Positions 18,916-27,908 of a stretch of DNA of 52,197 nucleotides are shown here, piece after piece. The notes under the pieces are model-generated. The model saw only the letters and a program-made list of their open reading frames with translations, had not been told where the DNA came from and searched no databases. How positions within the stretch are numbered: the stretch's first letter is position 1; each line of letters begins with the position of its first letter. Source of the DNA: Chloroflexota bacterium (GTDB taxonomy: Bacteria > Chloroflexota > Limnocylindria > Limnocylindrales > CSP1-4); assembly GCA_030446555.1 (NCBI GenBank), contig JAUJNA010000002.1:18140-70336 (forward strand), in the 5' to 3' direction. The position numbers and the translations under genes are program-made.

Positions 18916-20105
18916 CCCTCGGCAGCCCCTTCGACGCCCGGACCAGGCCGCTCAATGCCAAGCGCCAGTGGCGCGAATGGGCCGGATCCTTCGCCGCGAG
19001 CGCCTACGCCGCGAGCCACGACATCGAGTACAACGCCATCCGGAACGCGGCGGCGCTCATCGATGTCAGCCCGCTCTTCAAGTACCTCGTCTCGGGGCCG
19101 GACGCCGTCGCGCTGGTCGACCGCGTCATCACCCGCGACGCCGCCAGGATCCGCGTCGGCCAGGTCATCTACACGCCGTGGTGCGACGAGTACGGCAAGG
19201 TCGTCGACGACGGCACGGTGGCGCGACTCGACGAGACGTCGTTCCGCTGGACGGCCGCTGACCCGCAGCTGCGTTGGCTCCGCCTGAACGCTCGCGGGCT
19301 CGATGTCGCGATCGAGGAGATCACGGATAGCACCGCTGCGCTCGCCCTCCAGGGGCCGCTCTCCCGGGCCGTGCTGGAGGCCGCCACGGGCGAGACGTGG
19401 AGCGACCTCCGCTACTACCGCCGCCGCGCCGCGCGGATCGCGGGCATGGACCTCGACGTCAGCCGGACCGGCTACACCGGCGATCTGGGCTACGAGCTGT
19501 GGGTCGATGCCGGGGACGCCACGCGGCTCTGGGACGCGTTGATGGAGGCCGGCGCGGCATTCGCCGTCCGAGCCGCGGGCATGCTGGCGCTCGACGTGGC
19601 GCGCCTGGAGGCGGGCCTCATCCTGCTCGAGGTCGACTACACCAGCGCCCGTCATGCGCTGATCCCCGAGCAGTCATATTCCCCGTACGAGATCGGGCTC
19701 GGCCGGCTCGTGGACCTGGACAAGCCGGCCCGTTTCGTGGGCCGCGCCGCCCTCCGGCGGGAGATCGACGCCGGCGGTGCGCGCCGGAGGCTCGTCGGCC
19801 TGGAGCTCGACTGGGAGGACCTGGACGCCCTGTACGCCGCGCAGGGGCTGAGCCCCGTGCTCTCAGCCGCTGCCTGGCGCGAGCACGTCCCGCTCTACGC
19901 CTCCGGCCGGCAGATCGGCCGTGCCACGAGCGGGACGTGGAGCCCGATCCTGAAGAAGAGCATCGCGCTCGGGTCCGTCGAGGCCGCGTACGAGCCGGTC
20001 GGGTCCCGTCTACGGCTCGAGTGGACCGTGGAGGGCCGACGCGGCCGGGTGGGGGCCAGAGTCGTGCCCCTGCCCTTCTTCGACCCGCCGCGCAAGCGAG
20101 CGTGA
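18912..20105 (+). CDS. aminomethyltransferase (GcvT) family protein
   Basis: AALIDVSPLFKYLVSGPDAVALVDRVITRDAARIRVGQVIYTPWCDEYGKVVDDGTVARL; SRTGYTGDLGYELWVDAGDATRLWDALMEAGA; GcvT folate-binding fold signatures. Confidence 0.85.
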   Translation: MTLGSPFDARTRPLNAKRQWREWAGSFAASAYAASHDIEYNAIRNAAALIDVSPLFKYLVSGPDAVALVDRVITRDAARIRVGQVIYTPWCDEYGKVVDDGTVARLDETSFRWTAADPQLRWLRLNARGLDVAIEEITDSTAALALQGPLSRAVLEAATGETWSDLRYYRRRAARIAGMDLDVSRTGYTGDLGYELWVDAGDATRLWDALMEAGAAFAVRAAGMLALDVARLEAGLILLEVDYTSARHALIPEQSYSPYEIGLGRLVDLDKPARFVGRAALRREIDAGGARRRLVGLELDWEDLDALYAAQGLSPVLSAAAWREHVPLYASGRQIGRATSGTWSPILKKSIALGSVEAAYEPVGSRLRLEWTVEGRRGRVGARVVPLPFFDPPRKRA

Positions 20106-20139
20106 TCCGACCGCGATCCTCGCCACGAGGGAGCCAGGG

Positions 20140-20610
20140 ATGGTGACCATGGCCACAGCCGATACCGGGAAGCTACCGGGTCCGGTCCGTTACCCGATCC
20201 GGATCGACCGGCGTCACCGCTGGCTGCTGCTCCCGTGGGGCGTCCGCGATGCCACGGCGGAGGTCCGGCTCGAGGGAGGCCAGATGATCGCGCGCTTCGG
20301 GCGCGCGACGATGCAAACGCCGATCTCGAACATCCTGAGCTGGGAGATCAGCGGCCCGTACCGGTGGTTCACGGCACTGGGCGTCAGGCGGAGCGTGCGG
20401 CATGGCGACTTCACCTTCGGCGGCAGCGCGCATGGCGGCGTGCGGATGGACTTCCGGGAACGTGTCCGCTGGAGCGTCTTCCGCGTGCCGGCGCTCTACG
20501 TGACGGTCGACGACCTAGAGGCATTCGCGGCCGAGCTCTCGAGCCGCGGGATCCCGGGCCGCTCGGCGAACGGGATCGCGAGCGGCAGCGACGCGTCGTC
20601 CAGCCCGTAG
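20140..20610 (+). CDS. conserved hypothetical protein
   Basis: 156 aa ORF with coherent composition (YPIRIDRRHRWLLLPWGVRDATAEVRLEGGQMIARFGR...WEISGPYRWFTALGVRRSVRHGDFTFGGSAHGGV); tail-to-tail overlap with the ABC ATPase. Confidence 0.6.
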   Translation: MVTMATADTGKLPGPVRYPIRIDRRHRWLLLPWGVRDATAEVRLEGGQMIARFGRATMQTPISNILSWEISGPYRWFTALGVRRSVRHGDFTFGGSAHGGVRMDFRERVRWSVFRVPALYVTVDDLEAFAAELSSRGIPGRSANGIASGSDASSSP

Positions 20611-21323
20611 ACCGCCCGTATCCGGTCGGCCGTCAGCACCTCGCGGGGTGCGCCGTCGGCCACGATCCGGCCCTGGTCGAGCAGCACCACGCGCCCGAAG
20701 AAGTGGGCGGCCAGCGTCAGGTCATGGAGCACCGCGACGACCGTCAGCCCATCGCGCCCTGAGAGGTCCACCAGCAAGCGCATCACCTCCACCTGGTGGC
20801 GGAGGTCCAGGTGGACGGTGGGCTCGTCGAGGATGAGCAGGCCGCCGCCCTGCGCCACGGCCATCGCGAGGACGACCAGCTGGCGCTCGCCGAGGGATAG
20901 CTCGCGGGCGTCGCGGTCCGCGAGGTGTGCGATGCCAACCCGCTCCATGGCCGCCTCCACCGCGGCGAGATCCGCCGGACGCGGCCCCAGCAGCGGGTGC
21001 TCGTGGGGCAGTCGACCGAGCGCCACCACCTCCCGCACCCGGGTGGCGAAGGGCAGCTGCACCTGGCCGGGCACCACCGCCACACGTCGGGCGAGCGCCT
21101 CCCGCGAGACCTCTTCCAGCGGCACTCCGTCGAGCAGCACGGTGCCCTGGCGGCCGCTCGCCAGCCCGGTCACGCAACGCAGCAGGCTGGACTTGCCGGC
21201 ACCGTTCGGTCCCACCAGGCAGACGCGCTCGCCGGCGCCGATCTGGAGCTCGATGCCGTGGAGCACCTGCCGGCGCCCATAGGCGAGCCCCACGCCTCGC
21301 AGCGTGAGCGCCGCGCCGCTCAC
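20496..21323 (-). CDS. btuD: ABC transporter ATP-binding protein (FecE/BtuD type, B12 import)
   Basis: Walker A GPNGAGKSSLL, signature LSLGERQLVVLAMA, Walker B GLLILDEPT; GTGA overlap with the permease stop at 21320-21323; riboswitch context. Confidence 0.88.
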   Translation of the reverse strand: MSGAALTLRGVGLAYGRRQVLHGIELQIGAGERVCLVGPNGAGKSSLLRCVTGLASGRQGTVLLDGVPLEEVSREALARRVAVVPGQVQLPFATRVREVVALGRLPHEHPLLGPRPADLAAVEAAMERVGIAHLADRDARELSLGERQLVVLAMAVAQGGGLLILDEPTVHLDLRHQVEVMRLLVDLSGRDGLTVVAVLHDLTLAAHFFGRVVLLDQGRIVADGAPREVLTADRIRAVYGLDDASLPLAIPFAERPGIPRLESSAANASRSSTVT

Positions 21324-22405
21324 AGGTCGTAGCCCTGTCGGAAGCGGCGCAGCAGCGACAGGAAGAAGGGCGCGCCGACCACGGCCGTGACGATGCCCAC
21401 CGGCAGCTCGCCCGGGATGCGCGCCACCAGGTCGGCAAGCACCAGGAAGCTCGCTCCGAAGACGGCCGAGAGCGGCAGGACGTGGCGCGCGTTGGGGCCG
21501 ACCGCGAGGCGGACGACATGGGGCACCACCAGGCCAACGAAGCCGATCAGCCCCGCCAGCGCGACCGATGCGGCCGTGACCAGCGATGCCAGGGCCAGCA
21601 GGATGCCTCGCTCCCGCCGCACGTCGAGGCCCAGGTGGAGCGCCGTCTCCTCGCCGAGCAGCAGGGCGTTCAGGGAGCGGGCGCGCATCAGGATGAGCGC
21701 GGATGACGCCGCCACCAGCGGCAGCCCCACGGCCAGCTGCTGCCATGAGGCGGTGGCGAAGCTGCCCAGTAGGTAGAAGAAGATCTGGCGCAGGTTGGCC
21801 CCGGCCAGGTACATCGCCAGGGAGAGACCCGCCGCGAGCAGCGAGCCGACCGCGTACCCGGTCAGCAATATCGACGTCAGCGAGCCCGCCGCCGAGCCCC
21901 CGGCCAGCCGATACACCAGCCAGACCGCGAGCAGCGCCCCCGCGAAGGCGAGAAGGTGGATGAGCCCCAGGCCGAGCACCGCGACCTGGACGGGCACGAG
22001 CAGCGCGACGGCGGCTCCAAGAGCGGCGCCGCTGGCGGTGCCCAGGACGTAGGGGTCGGCCAGCGGGTTGCGGAGCAGCCCCTGGAGCACCGTCCCGGCG
22101 ACGGCCAGGCCGCAACCGACGGCCATCGCGGTCAGCACGCGCGGCAGGCGAAGCTCCATCACGATGACCTCGGCTGCCGCGCTCCGCTCGGCGGCCTGCG
22201 GAAGACCGAGCAGCCGGTGACCCAGGATGGCGAGGGTGTCGTCGATCGAGACGGCCACGTTCCCGAACGCGATCCCGACGATGAGCGAGAAGAGCAGCGC
22301 GCCGAGGCCCAGGACCAGCAGCCGCAGAGGGCGCCGCCGAAGCGCTTCCCATCGCGCGGCCTGAAGAGCCCGGCGGGCCGGCTCGGAGACGACCCCGGCA
22401 CTCAC
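21320..22405 (-). CDS. btuC: FecCD-family iron/cobalamin ABC permease
   Basis: RLPRVLTAMAVGCGLAVAGTVLQGLLRNPLADPYVLGTASGAALGA and GLIGFVGLVVPHVVRLAVGPNARHVLPLSAVFGASFLVLADLVAR: canonical BtuC/FecCD motifs. Confidence 0.92.
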   Translation of the reverse strand: MSAGVVSEPARRALQAARWEALRRRPLRLLVLGLGALLFSLIVGIAFGNVAVSIDDTLAILGHRLLGLPQAAERSAAAEVIVMELRLPRVLTAMAVGCGLAVAGTVLQGLLRNPLADPYVLGTASGAALGAAVALLVPVQVAVLGLGLIHLLAFAGALLAVWLVYRLAGGSAAGSLTSILLTGYAVGSLLAAGLSLAMYLAGANLRQIFFYLLGSFATASWQQLAVGLPLVAASSALILMRARSLNALLLGEETALHLGLDVRRERGILLALASLVTAASVALAGLIGFVGLVVPHVVRLAVGPNARHVLPLSAVFGASFLVLADLVARIPGELPVGIVTAVVGAPFFLSLLRRFRQGYDL

Positions 22406-22418
22406 GCGCCAGGTGCCC

Positions 22419-23564
22419 TCACTGGCAGTACGGGACGGGCGGCGGTGGCGGCGTCAGCTCGAGCTCGGGGTGGATGGCCACGGCGAGCGCCGCGAGTCCC
22501 TCTGGGAGCCGCGGGCCTGGCCGGGTGACGATGAGGTCGTCGATGGGCCGGACCGCATCTTCCCTGACCGCCGTCATCCGGCGCCAGGCGGGCCGTGCCC
22601 TGACCTGGGCAGGGCAAACGCCGTACGCGGCGTCGCCCACGATGATCACCTGGGGATCCGCCTTCACCAGCCGTTCGACCGAGATCGAGAAGGCGGCCGG
22701 GTCACCGGTCGTGATGGCCTCGCCCCCCGCGAGCGCGATCATGTCCGCGATGAACGAGTCCGGGGCAGGCCCGTAGATCTCTGGCTCCGACCCGATCTGG
22801 TAGAAGACCCGCGGTCGCTCCTGGAGTCCACCCGCGGCCGCCGTGACGGCGTCGATCCTGATCTGCATCTGCTCCGTCAGGTCGGCCGCTTCCTCGGCCG
22901 CTCCGACGGCCGTGCCGATGAGCTCGATGTCCGCGAGCACCGCGGGCACGTCCTCTGCGTAGACGACCATCACCGTGAAGCCCAGGTCGCGCATCCGCTC
23001 GATGTCGTCGGGCGGTGTGAACGCGTTGCCGGCGGCGATGACGAGATCAGGCTCCAGGTCGACCACCTGCTCGATCAGGACGCCGGTGAAGGTGGCGACG
23101 TCCGGCAGGGCGGCCGCCTCGGGCGGGAAGTCGTCGAAGTCGGTGCCGCCGACCACCTTGTCACCGACGCCCAAGGTGAAGAGGATCTCGGTGTTGGCCG
23201 GCGACAGGCTGATGACCCGCTGCGGCTCCTCCGGCAGGGTCACCTCCGTGCCTTCGTCATCGGTGAGCGTCAGCGGGTATTCGGCGGCCTCCGACGCAGA
23301 GGCCGTGGTCGAGGGCTGCGGCGTGATGGTGCCGTCCGGAGAGGCACTCGCGGCTGGGGTCCCGCTGGGGGACGCGGCGTGGGTCGGGGAGGGCCCGGAG
23401 CTCCTCGCCGGTGACCCCATGGCCGATGGCCCCGTCCCCGATGGGCCGCCGGAGGCGCAGGCCTGGGCAACGAGCGCCAGACCAGCCAGGAGCAGCGTGA
23501 ACGGGGCACGGATGGACCCCCTCCGGCGGGAGTCGGAAGGGGCCTGGGTGGTCGGACGGTGCAT
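22419..23564 (-). CDS. btuF: cobalamin ABC transporter substrate-binding lipoprotein
   Basis: Lipobox LALVAQAC; PQRVISLSPANTEILFTLGVGDKVVGGTDFDDFPPEA (periplasmic binding domain); ATG at 23564 just downstream of a cobalamin riboswitch. Confidence 0.88.
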   Translation of the reverse strand: MHRPTTQAPSDSRRRGSIRAPFTLLLAGLALVAQACASGGPSGTGPSAMGSPARSSGPSPTHAASPSGTPAASASPDGTITPQPSTTASASEAAEYPLTLTDDEGTEVTLPEEPQRVISLSPANTEILFTLGVGDKVVGGTDFDDFPPEAAALPDVATFTGVLIEQVVDLEPDLVIAAGNAFTPPDDIERMRDLGFTVMVVYAEDVPAVLADIELIGTAVGAAEEAADLTEQMQIRIDAVTAAAGGLQERPRVFYQIGSEPEIYGPAPDSFIADMIALAGGEAITTGDPAAFSISVERLVKADPQVIIVGDAAYGVCPAQVRARPAWRRMTAVREDAVRPIDDLIVTRPGPRLPEGLAALAVAIHPELELTPPPPPVPYCQ

Positions 23565-23604
23565 GGGTGCCTTCCCTCTCTCTCGAAGGTGCGAGCACGA
23601 CCAT

Positions 23605-23725
23605 GGGCCCGGCGACCGGACTTCCAGCCAGCGTGGCTGGTCACCGTAGCGGGACTGTGCCGGACTCTCACCGGCTTCGCGGATCCCATGGTCCTGTCTT
23701 CTGTTCGGACGCCGAGTGTACATGG
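23605..23725 (-). promoter_or_regulatory. cobalamin (B12) riboswitch upstream of btuF
   Basis: Reverse strand reads ...GGGATCCGCGAAGCCGGTGAGAGTCCGGCACAGTCCCGCTACGGTGACCAGCCACGCTGGCTGGAAGTCCGGTCGCC...; matches CCGGTGAgAgTCCGG / CCCGCnACgGTGA / AGTCCGgtcGCC core and B12-box region. Boundaries approximate. Confidence 0.9.
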
Positions 23726-23872
23726 AGCCCGGTCCGCCGGCTGTGCCCCGGGCGCCACCGAAGGACTCGTGGATCCAGCCGAGATAAGTCGCAGTGAAGT
23801 GGCCGATGCCATCCTCTGCGCAGCTTCCGCCTCCCTTCCGCCGGGATCTTCCCGCCGGAGGAGGACTCGGAC

Positions 23873-25630
23873 ATGGTCAGGAGTGTCCATGGCTGGCGAT
23901 GCGCTGCCCGGTGGGCGACGGTGATAGCCGTCCTCGGGGCCACGCTCTCGTCGCAGACGGCCGCGGCCAGCCCTCAGCGACCGGTGCTCGCGGCGTGCGA
24001 CGCCCGTGCCGCTCACGGCCCATCGGCGATCCCGCGCCTCAGGATGGTGCTCGATGCTCGGGGCTGGCTGAGCGGGCATCGCCTCGAGATCGCGGGCCGA
24101 TCGGCCCTGGCGCTCGGGCGGGGCGCCTTCATCGACGGTCCCTTCGAGGAGCGATACGTGGTCGGGGACATGGCCGCCGGCCGATCACGGCTGCGCGTGC
24201 TGGATGCCGCCCGCGCCTGCGTGGAGGCGGACATCGCCATCGACGGCCTCGTGTTCACGGCCACCATCGACCCTGCCGGACGGTACCTGTACCACGACCT
24301 CGTCGCTCCCGCGACGCGGGCCGACATGGGCATCTGGCGGAGGCCGCTCGACGGGAGCGGGCCCGGACAGCGGATGCTCCCGCCTCTCCCGGCTGGCCCT
24401 CCCCTCAGCCGGGTCTGGTCGAAGGGCTTCGCGTGGGGTCCCGGTGGGGAGCTCGCCGCGCAAGCGTGCGGTGAACGGACCTGCTTGACGCGGATCCTGG
24501 ACGCGGCGGGGGGCGTCAGGACACTCGCATCGGCGGATCAGGGAGTGCTCATCGCCCTGACGCAGCGAGGGCTCGTGGTGAATGATGGTGCTTGCCACAT
24601 CGAGCCATGCCCCTCGGTCACCTTCTCTCGGACGGGCGCCCGCCTGGCGCCAACCGGCACGTCCCTCGATGACCAGCCCGTGCCGGAGTGGCAGAGCGAC
24701 ACCTGGACGGCGGGCGTGCTGCCCTATAGCTGGAGCGGCGATGGCCCGCCCGACTGGATGCGCGCCGCCATCCATGCCGGGGCCGGTGATGTCGCGGAGT
24801 CCAAGCGCTCCAACGCGCCTCGCTTCGACCATGCCTCGGACAGTGACGACACGATCGGTCTTCGGAGCCAGATGACGGGCAACTGCGAGCGGGCCATCGC
24901 GTGTGCCACCGCCGACATCGGGGAATGGTGGCTGATCCGCTTCCGCCCGCATCGCACCGTCCTGCCATGGGGCACCATCTACTGGTGCGAGGCGTACCAC
25001 GAGCCGCAGGGCGACTGCGTCGACACGGAGCGCACGACCATCCACGAGATGGGCCACGTCGAGGGCCTCTGGCACGCCGATGGGCTCGGCCTCGGCTGGT
25101 TGGACACGGTGATGCTCCCCGGCATCCCGTTCCGCGGCGACACCGGCTGGGACATGCACCGCTTCGGACGGTGCGACCAGATCACCCTCCAGCAGCGTTA
25201 TGACGTCCCCACGAGCTACTCCACGGTGGCGCCGTGCGGACGGCGTGATACCGGGCTCGGGTTGGATGCGAGCGATCGTTCCATCGGATACCAGGATCCG
25301 GTGACGTTCACGGCCACGCTCCGCATCCGTGACCGATCCGAGTACGGGCGGCTCGGTGGGAACCGGCTGAGTGGCCGCGATGTCACCATCCAGCGGCGAT
25401 CGCCTGGCGGTTCGTGGACGGCGTTCACACCGTTCGAGGGCTCCGAGGCCGGCACGTACGTGCTGACGTTCAGGCCCAGCACGACGTTCGAGTATCGGGC
25501 GGTGTTCGAGAAGCCCACGGACGATGGCGTAGCGGGTGCCGTCTCGGACACCATCACGGTCTCCGTGGGCCCCTGCATGGGGCCGCATTGCCCGACCGGG
25601 ATCAGGGCCCCAGCCGAGAGGAGTCAGTGA
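23873..25630 (+). CDS. secreted metzincin-like metalloprotease with C-terminal Ig-like domain
   Basis: Signal peptide; TTIHEMGHVEGLWHADG contains HExxHxxGxxH; downstream DTVMLPG could serve as Met-turn; C-terminus VTFTATLRIRD...EYRAVFEKP..TITVSVGPC resembles Ig-like/adhesion fold. Confidence 0.7.
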   Translation: MVRSVHGWRCAARWATVIAVLGATLSSQTAAASPQRPVLAACDARAAHGPSAIPRLRMVLDARGWLSGHRLEIAGRSALALGRGAFIDGPFEERYVVGDMAAGRSRLRVLDAARACVEADIAIDGLVFTATIDPAGRYLYHDLVAPATRADMGIWRRPLDGSGPGQRMLPPLPAGPPLSRVWSKGFAWGPGGELAAQACGERTCLTRILDAAGGVRTLASADQGVLIALTQRGLVVNDGACHIEPCPSVTFSRTGARLAPTGTSLDDQPVPEWQSDTWTAGVLPYSWSGDGPPDWMRAAIHAGAGDVAESKRSNAPRFDHASDSDDTIGLRSQMTGNCERAIACATADIGEWWLIRFRPHRTVLPWGTIYWCEAYHEPQGDCVDTERTTIHEMGHVEGLWHADGLGLGWLDTVMLPGIPFRGDTGWDMHRFGRCDQITLQQRYDVPTSYSTVAPCGRRDTGLGLDASDRSIGYQDPVTFTATLRIRDRSEYGRLGGNRLSGRDVTIQRRSPGGSWTAFTPFEGSEAGTYVLTFRPSTTFEYRAVFEKPTDDGVAGAVSDTITVSVGPCMGPHCPTGIRAPAERSQ

Positions 25631-26292
25631 TGCGTCGTCACCCGGGATGGCTCATCGCCCTCGCGATGCTGGCTGCTGGCTGCACGTCCCGGACGGCCGC
25701 GCCCAGCAGTGGATCCCTGGCACCGCCGCCCGGCCGGAGCCCGGCGTCGATCCCGGTCGCCACACCGGCTGCGTCGCCGGCCTCTCTCCCGACCCCGGTG
25801 CCGACCATCGCGGCCAGCCCGACCACGACACCGCGGACCAGCCCTCCACCAAGGCCTTCACCGTCAGCCTCCGACCGCGGCGGCCACGGCGGTGCCGTCG
25901 ACAGCCGGCCTCCGGACGGGTACTTCTCGGCCGCGGGAGCCGACGGCGTCGTGGCCTACCTGGGTTCCTACTGCTACGGCTACGTTTGCGCCGACAGCCC
26001 CCTGCCTACGACCCGCGTCACACCCCGCCTGAAGCTACCCGCCGGGACCGACCATCTCGTGTTCCGGCTGAAGGGCAGCCACGCGTTCTCGAGCTGGAGC
26101 GTGGCGGTCTGGGCCGCTCGCGACGAACGCGGCCGCCGACGGGAACGCCTCGCTTCGGGGGGCGGCGACGGCGATGCCATCCAGGAGGCCAGCTTCCAGC
26201 CACCGGGGTCAGGAGACTGGATACTCGACGTCTTCGTGCGCTACGCCGAAGGCGGCGACGCGAGCTACTCGGTCCGCCTCATCGTGCCCTGA
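25630..26292 (+). CDS. putative lipoprotein with Pro/Ser/Thr-rich linker
   Basis: MRRHPGWLIALAMLAAGCTS lipobox; PSPASIPVATPAASPASLPTPVPT linker; TGATG overlap (25628-25632) with upstream protease gene. Confidence 0.7.
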   Translation: MRRHPGWLIALAMLAAGCTSRTAAPSSGSLAPPPGRSPASIPVATPAASPASLPTPVPTIAASPTTTPRTSPPPRPSPSASDRGGHGGAVDSRPPDGYFSAAGADGVVAYLGSYCYGYVCADSPLPTTRVTPRLKLPAGTDHLVFRLKGSHAFSSWSVAVWAARDERGRRRERLASGGGDGDAIQEASFQPPGSGDWILDVFVRYAEGGDASYSVRLIVP

Positions 26293-26304
26293 GTCTCTGG
26301 CGAA

Positions 26305-26355
26305 CGAGCCGGCTCCACCCGTTCCGGCGGCGCTGGACAGGCTGGAGCCGGCTCG
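26305..26355. terminator. inverted repeat between convergent genes (candidate bidirectional terminator)
   Basis: cgagccggctcca (26305-26317) and tggagccggctcg (26343-26355): perfect 13-nt inverted repeat, 25-nt loop, between convergent stops at 26292 and 26362; no U-tract. Confidence 0.6.
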
Positions 26356-26361
26356 CCAGCG

Positions 26362-26655
26362 TCAGGCGTTGACCGTGTCGCTGACCCGACCGTCCGCGGC
26401 GGCCGGGAAGAGCGAGGTCTGGGCCGCTTCGGGGAGCATCTGCCCCAGGATCTTCTGGATGGCCAGGATATGGGCGCAGGTGCTCCAGCTCTGGAAGTAG
26501 TGACAGTTGCACTGCCACTCATCGGCGTCGAGCGACACGCGGTGCGTGTCGTTGTCCCCGCGGAAGGTGACGGCGAGCCGATCGAAGGTGATGCGATCGG
26601 TCTCCCGGGCGTAGCGGTTCGCCTTCTCGATCTTGCCGATGACGCTGGAATGCAT
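26362..26655 (-). CDS. SWIM zinc-finger protein
   Basis: WQCNCHYFQSWSTCAHILAIQ matches the CxCxnCxH SWIM signature. Confidence 0.82.
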   Translation of the reverse strand: MHSSVIGKIEKANRYARETDRITFDRLAVTFRGDNDTHRVSLDADEWQCNCHYFQSWSTCAHILAIQKILGQMLPEAAQTSLFPAAADGRVSDTVNA

Positions 26656-26812
26656 CGATGCGGACCCTCCCTGCGCGGGCCCGACGGCGGCCGTCGACGG
26701 GCCTCTTGGCCGACACCGGGCAACGACCTCCCGAGCCGTGGCGACCGACGCCGATCGATGTCCGTAGCCTACATCAGGCGGGCCCCCTCGAACCGGCCCA
26801 TCGAGGCTCGGG

Positions 26813-27907
26813 CTACTCGTCGTCCTCGTCGTCCGAGGCGGACATGCGAGCCTTGACGTATCCGATGGCCTCCACCGGCGATGGGTCGTCGCCGTACAGG
26901 AACGCCAGGTAGGTGCTCACGTAGTCGCCCATCACGATGGCCGAGACGGCCTGTGCAAGGGCGCTGGACCCCCCGATGGCCACCACCTGGTGAGCGATCT
27001 GCGCCATGCCCAGCAGCTGTGCGGAGAGCGACGCCCGAAGGGCGTTGCGCGCGTGCTGGTCGGGACTCGCCAGGAAGACCACGTAGAGGTGGTCGCGGAT
27101 CGTCTCCGGTCGGCCGTAGCCCACGACGGCGTTGTGGGTCGCCTCGGGGAGTTCCTCGGAGAAGGCCGCCGTCTTGCCGTTCTCGTTGAGCTGCGCCTTC
27201 CAGCGGCGTGCGACCACGGCCAGGGCGCCACTGGCCTCGACGACGGGCAGTCGGTCGACCAGGCTCCACGCCAGCTGCTTGGCCGGGTTGCGCTCGGTGG
27301 GGACATCCGGTCCGAAGTGCTCGACGGCCGAGGATGCGGCCGTCACAGCGTCACCCACCTCGTCGTCGCCCAGCTGGAGCAGCCCGGCCCGCTCGAGCGA
27401 TCCGGCCAGCAGCGTCATCGAGTAGCCCACCGCGGCCCGCGGCTGACCGCCGCCGGGGAACGTCAGGAGTGGCAGGCTGGCGCGCGACGCCACCTCGCGC
27501 ATCGGGCCGCCCGTGGTGATGATGGCCACCGGGCAGCGCCGCTCCAGGGCGGTGCCCAGGGCGCTGATCGTCTCCTCGGTGGCGCCGCTGTAGGAGCTGG
27601 CGATGACGAGCGTCTCGCGGCCCACCCATGCGGGCAGGTCGTAGTCCCGCACGACCACCAGCGGGACGCGCAGCCGATCGGCGAAGATGCCGCGCACCAG
27701 GTCACCGCCGATGGCGGAGCCGCCCATGCCGAGCAGCGCCACGGCCCGCGCTGTCGTGTGGGCCTCGGCGAGCATCAGGCTCCGTGTCCGAGTCCAGCCG
27801 TCGGCGATCTGCGCCGGCAGCGTCGCCACCGCGTCGAGCATCGCCGACGCGTCATAGCGGCGCATCGGACCGGGGTCGTCGAGGATCCCGCCGACGCCCA
27901 CGGCCAC
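26813..27907 (-). CDS. bifunctional phosphoglucose/phosphomannose isomerase-like SIS protein
   Basis: VALLGMGGSAIGGDLVRG, LVIASSYSGATEETISAL, AVVARRWKAQLNENGKTAAFSEELPEATHNAVVGYG: PGI/PMI motifs. Confidence 0.88.
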   Translation of the reverse strand: MAVGVGGILDDPGPMRRYDASAMLDAVATLPAQIADGWTRTRSLMLAEAHTTARAVALLGMGGSAIGGDLVRGIFADRLRVPLVVVRDYDLPAWVGRETLVIASSYSGATEETISALGTALERRCPVAIITTGGPMREVASRASLPLLTFPGGGQPRAAVGYSMTLLAGSLERAGLLQLGDDEVGDAVTAASSAVEHFGPDVPTERNPAKQLAWSLVDRLPVVEASGALAVVARRWKAQLNENGKTAAFSEELPEATHNAVVGYGRPETIRDHLYVVFLASPDQHARNALRASLSAQLLGMAQIAHQVVAIGGSSALAQAVSAIVMGDYVSTYLAFLYGDDPSPVEAIGYVKARMSASDDEDDE

Positions 27908-27908
27908 C

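Noticed and set aside
20496-22352. 618-aa ORF on the - strand spanning btuC and btuD
   Set aside because: Only the C-terminal ~275 aa (from GTG at 21323) is protein-like; the upstream part is an alternate frame of the FecCD permease with Ala/Arg/Gly-rich composition.
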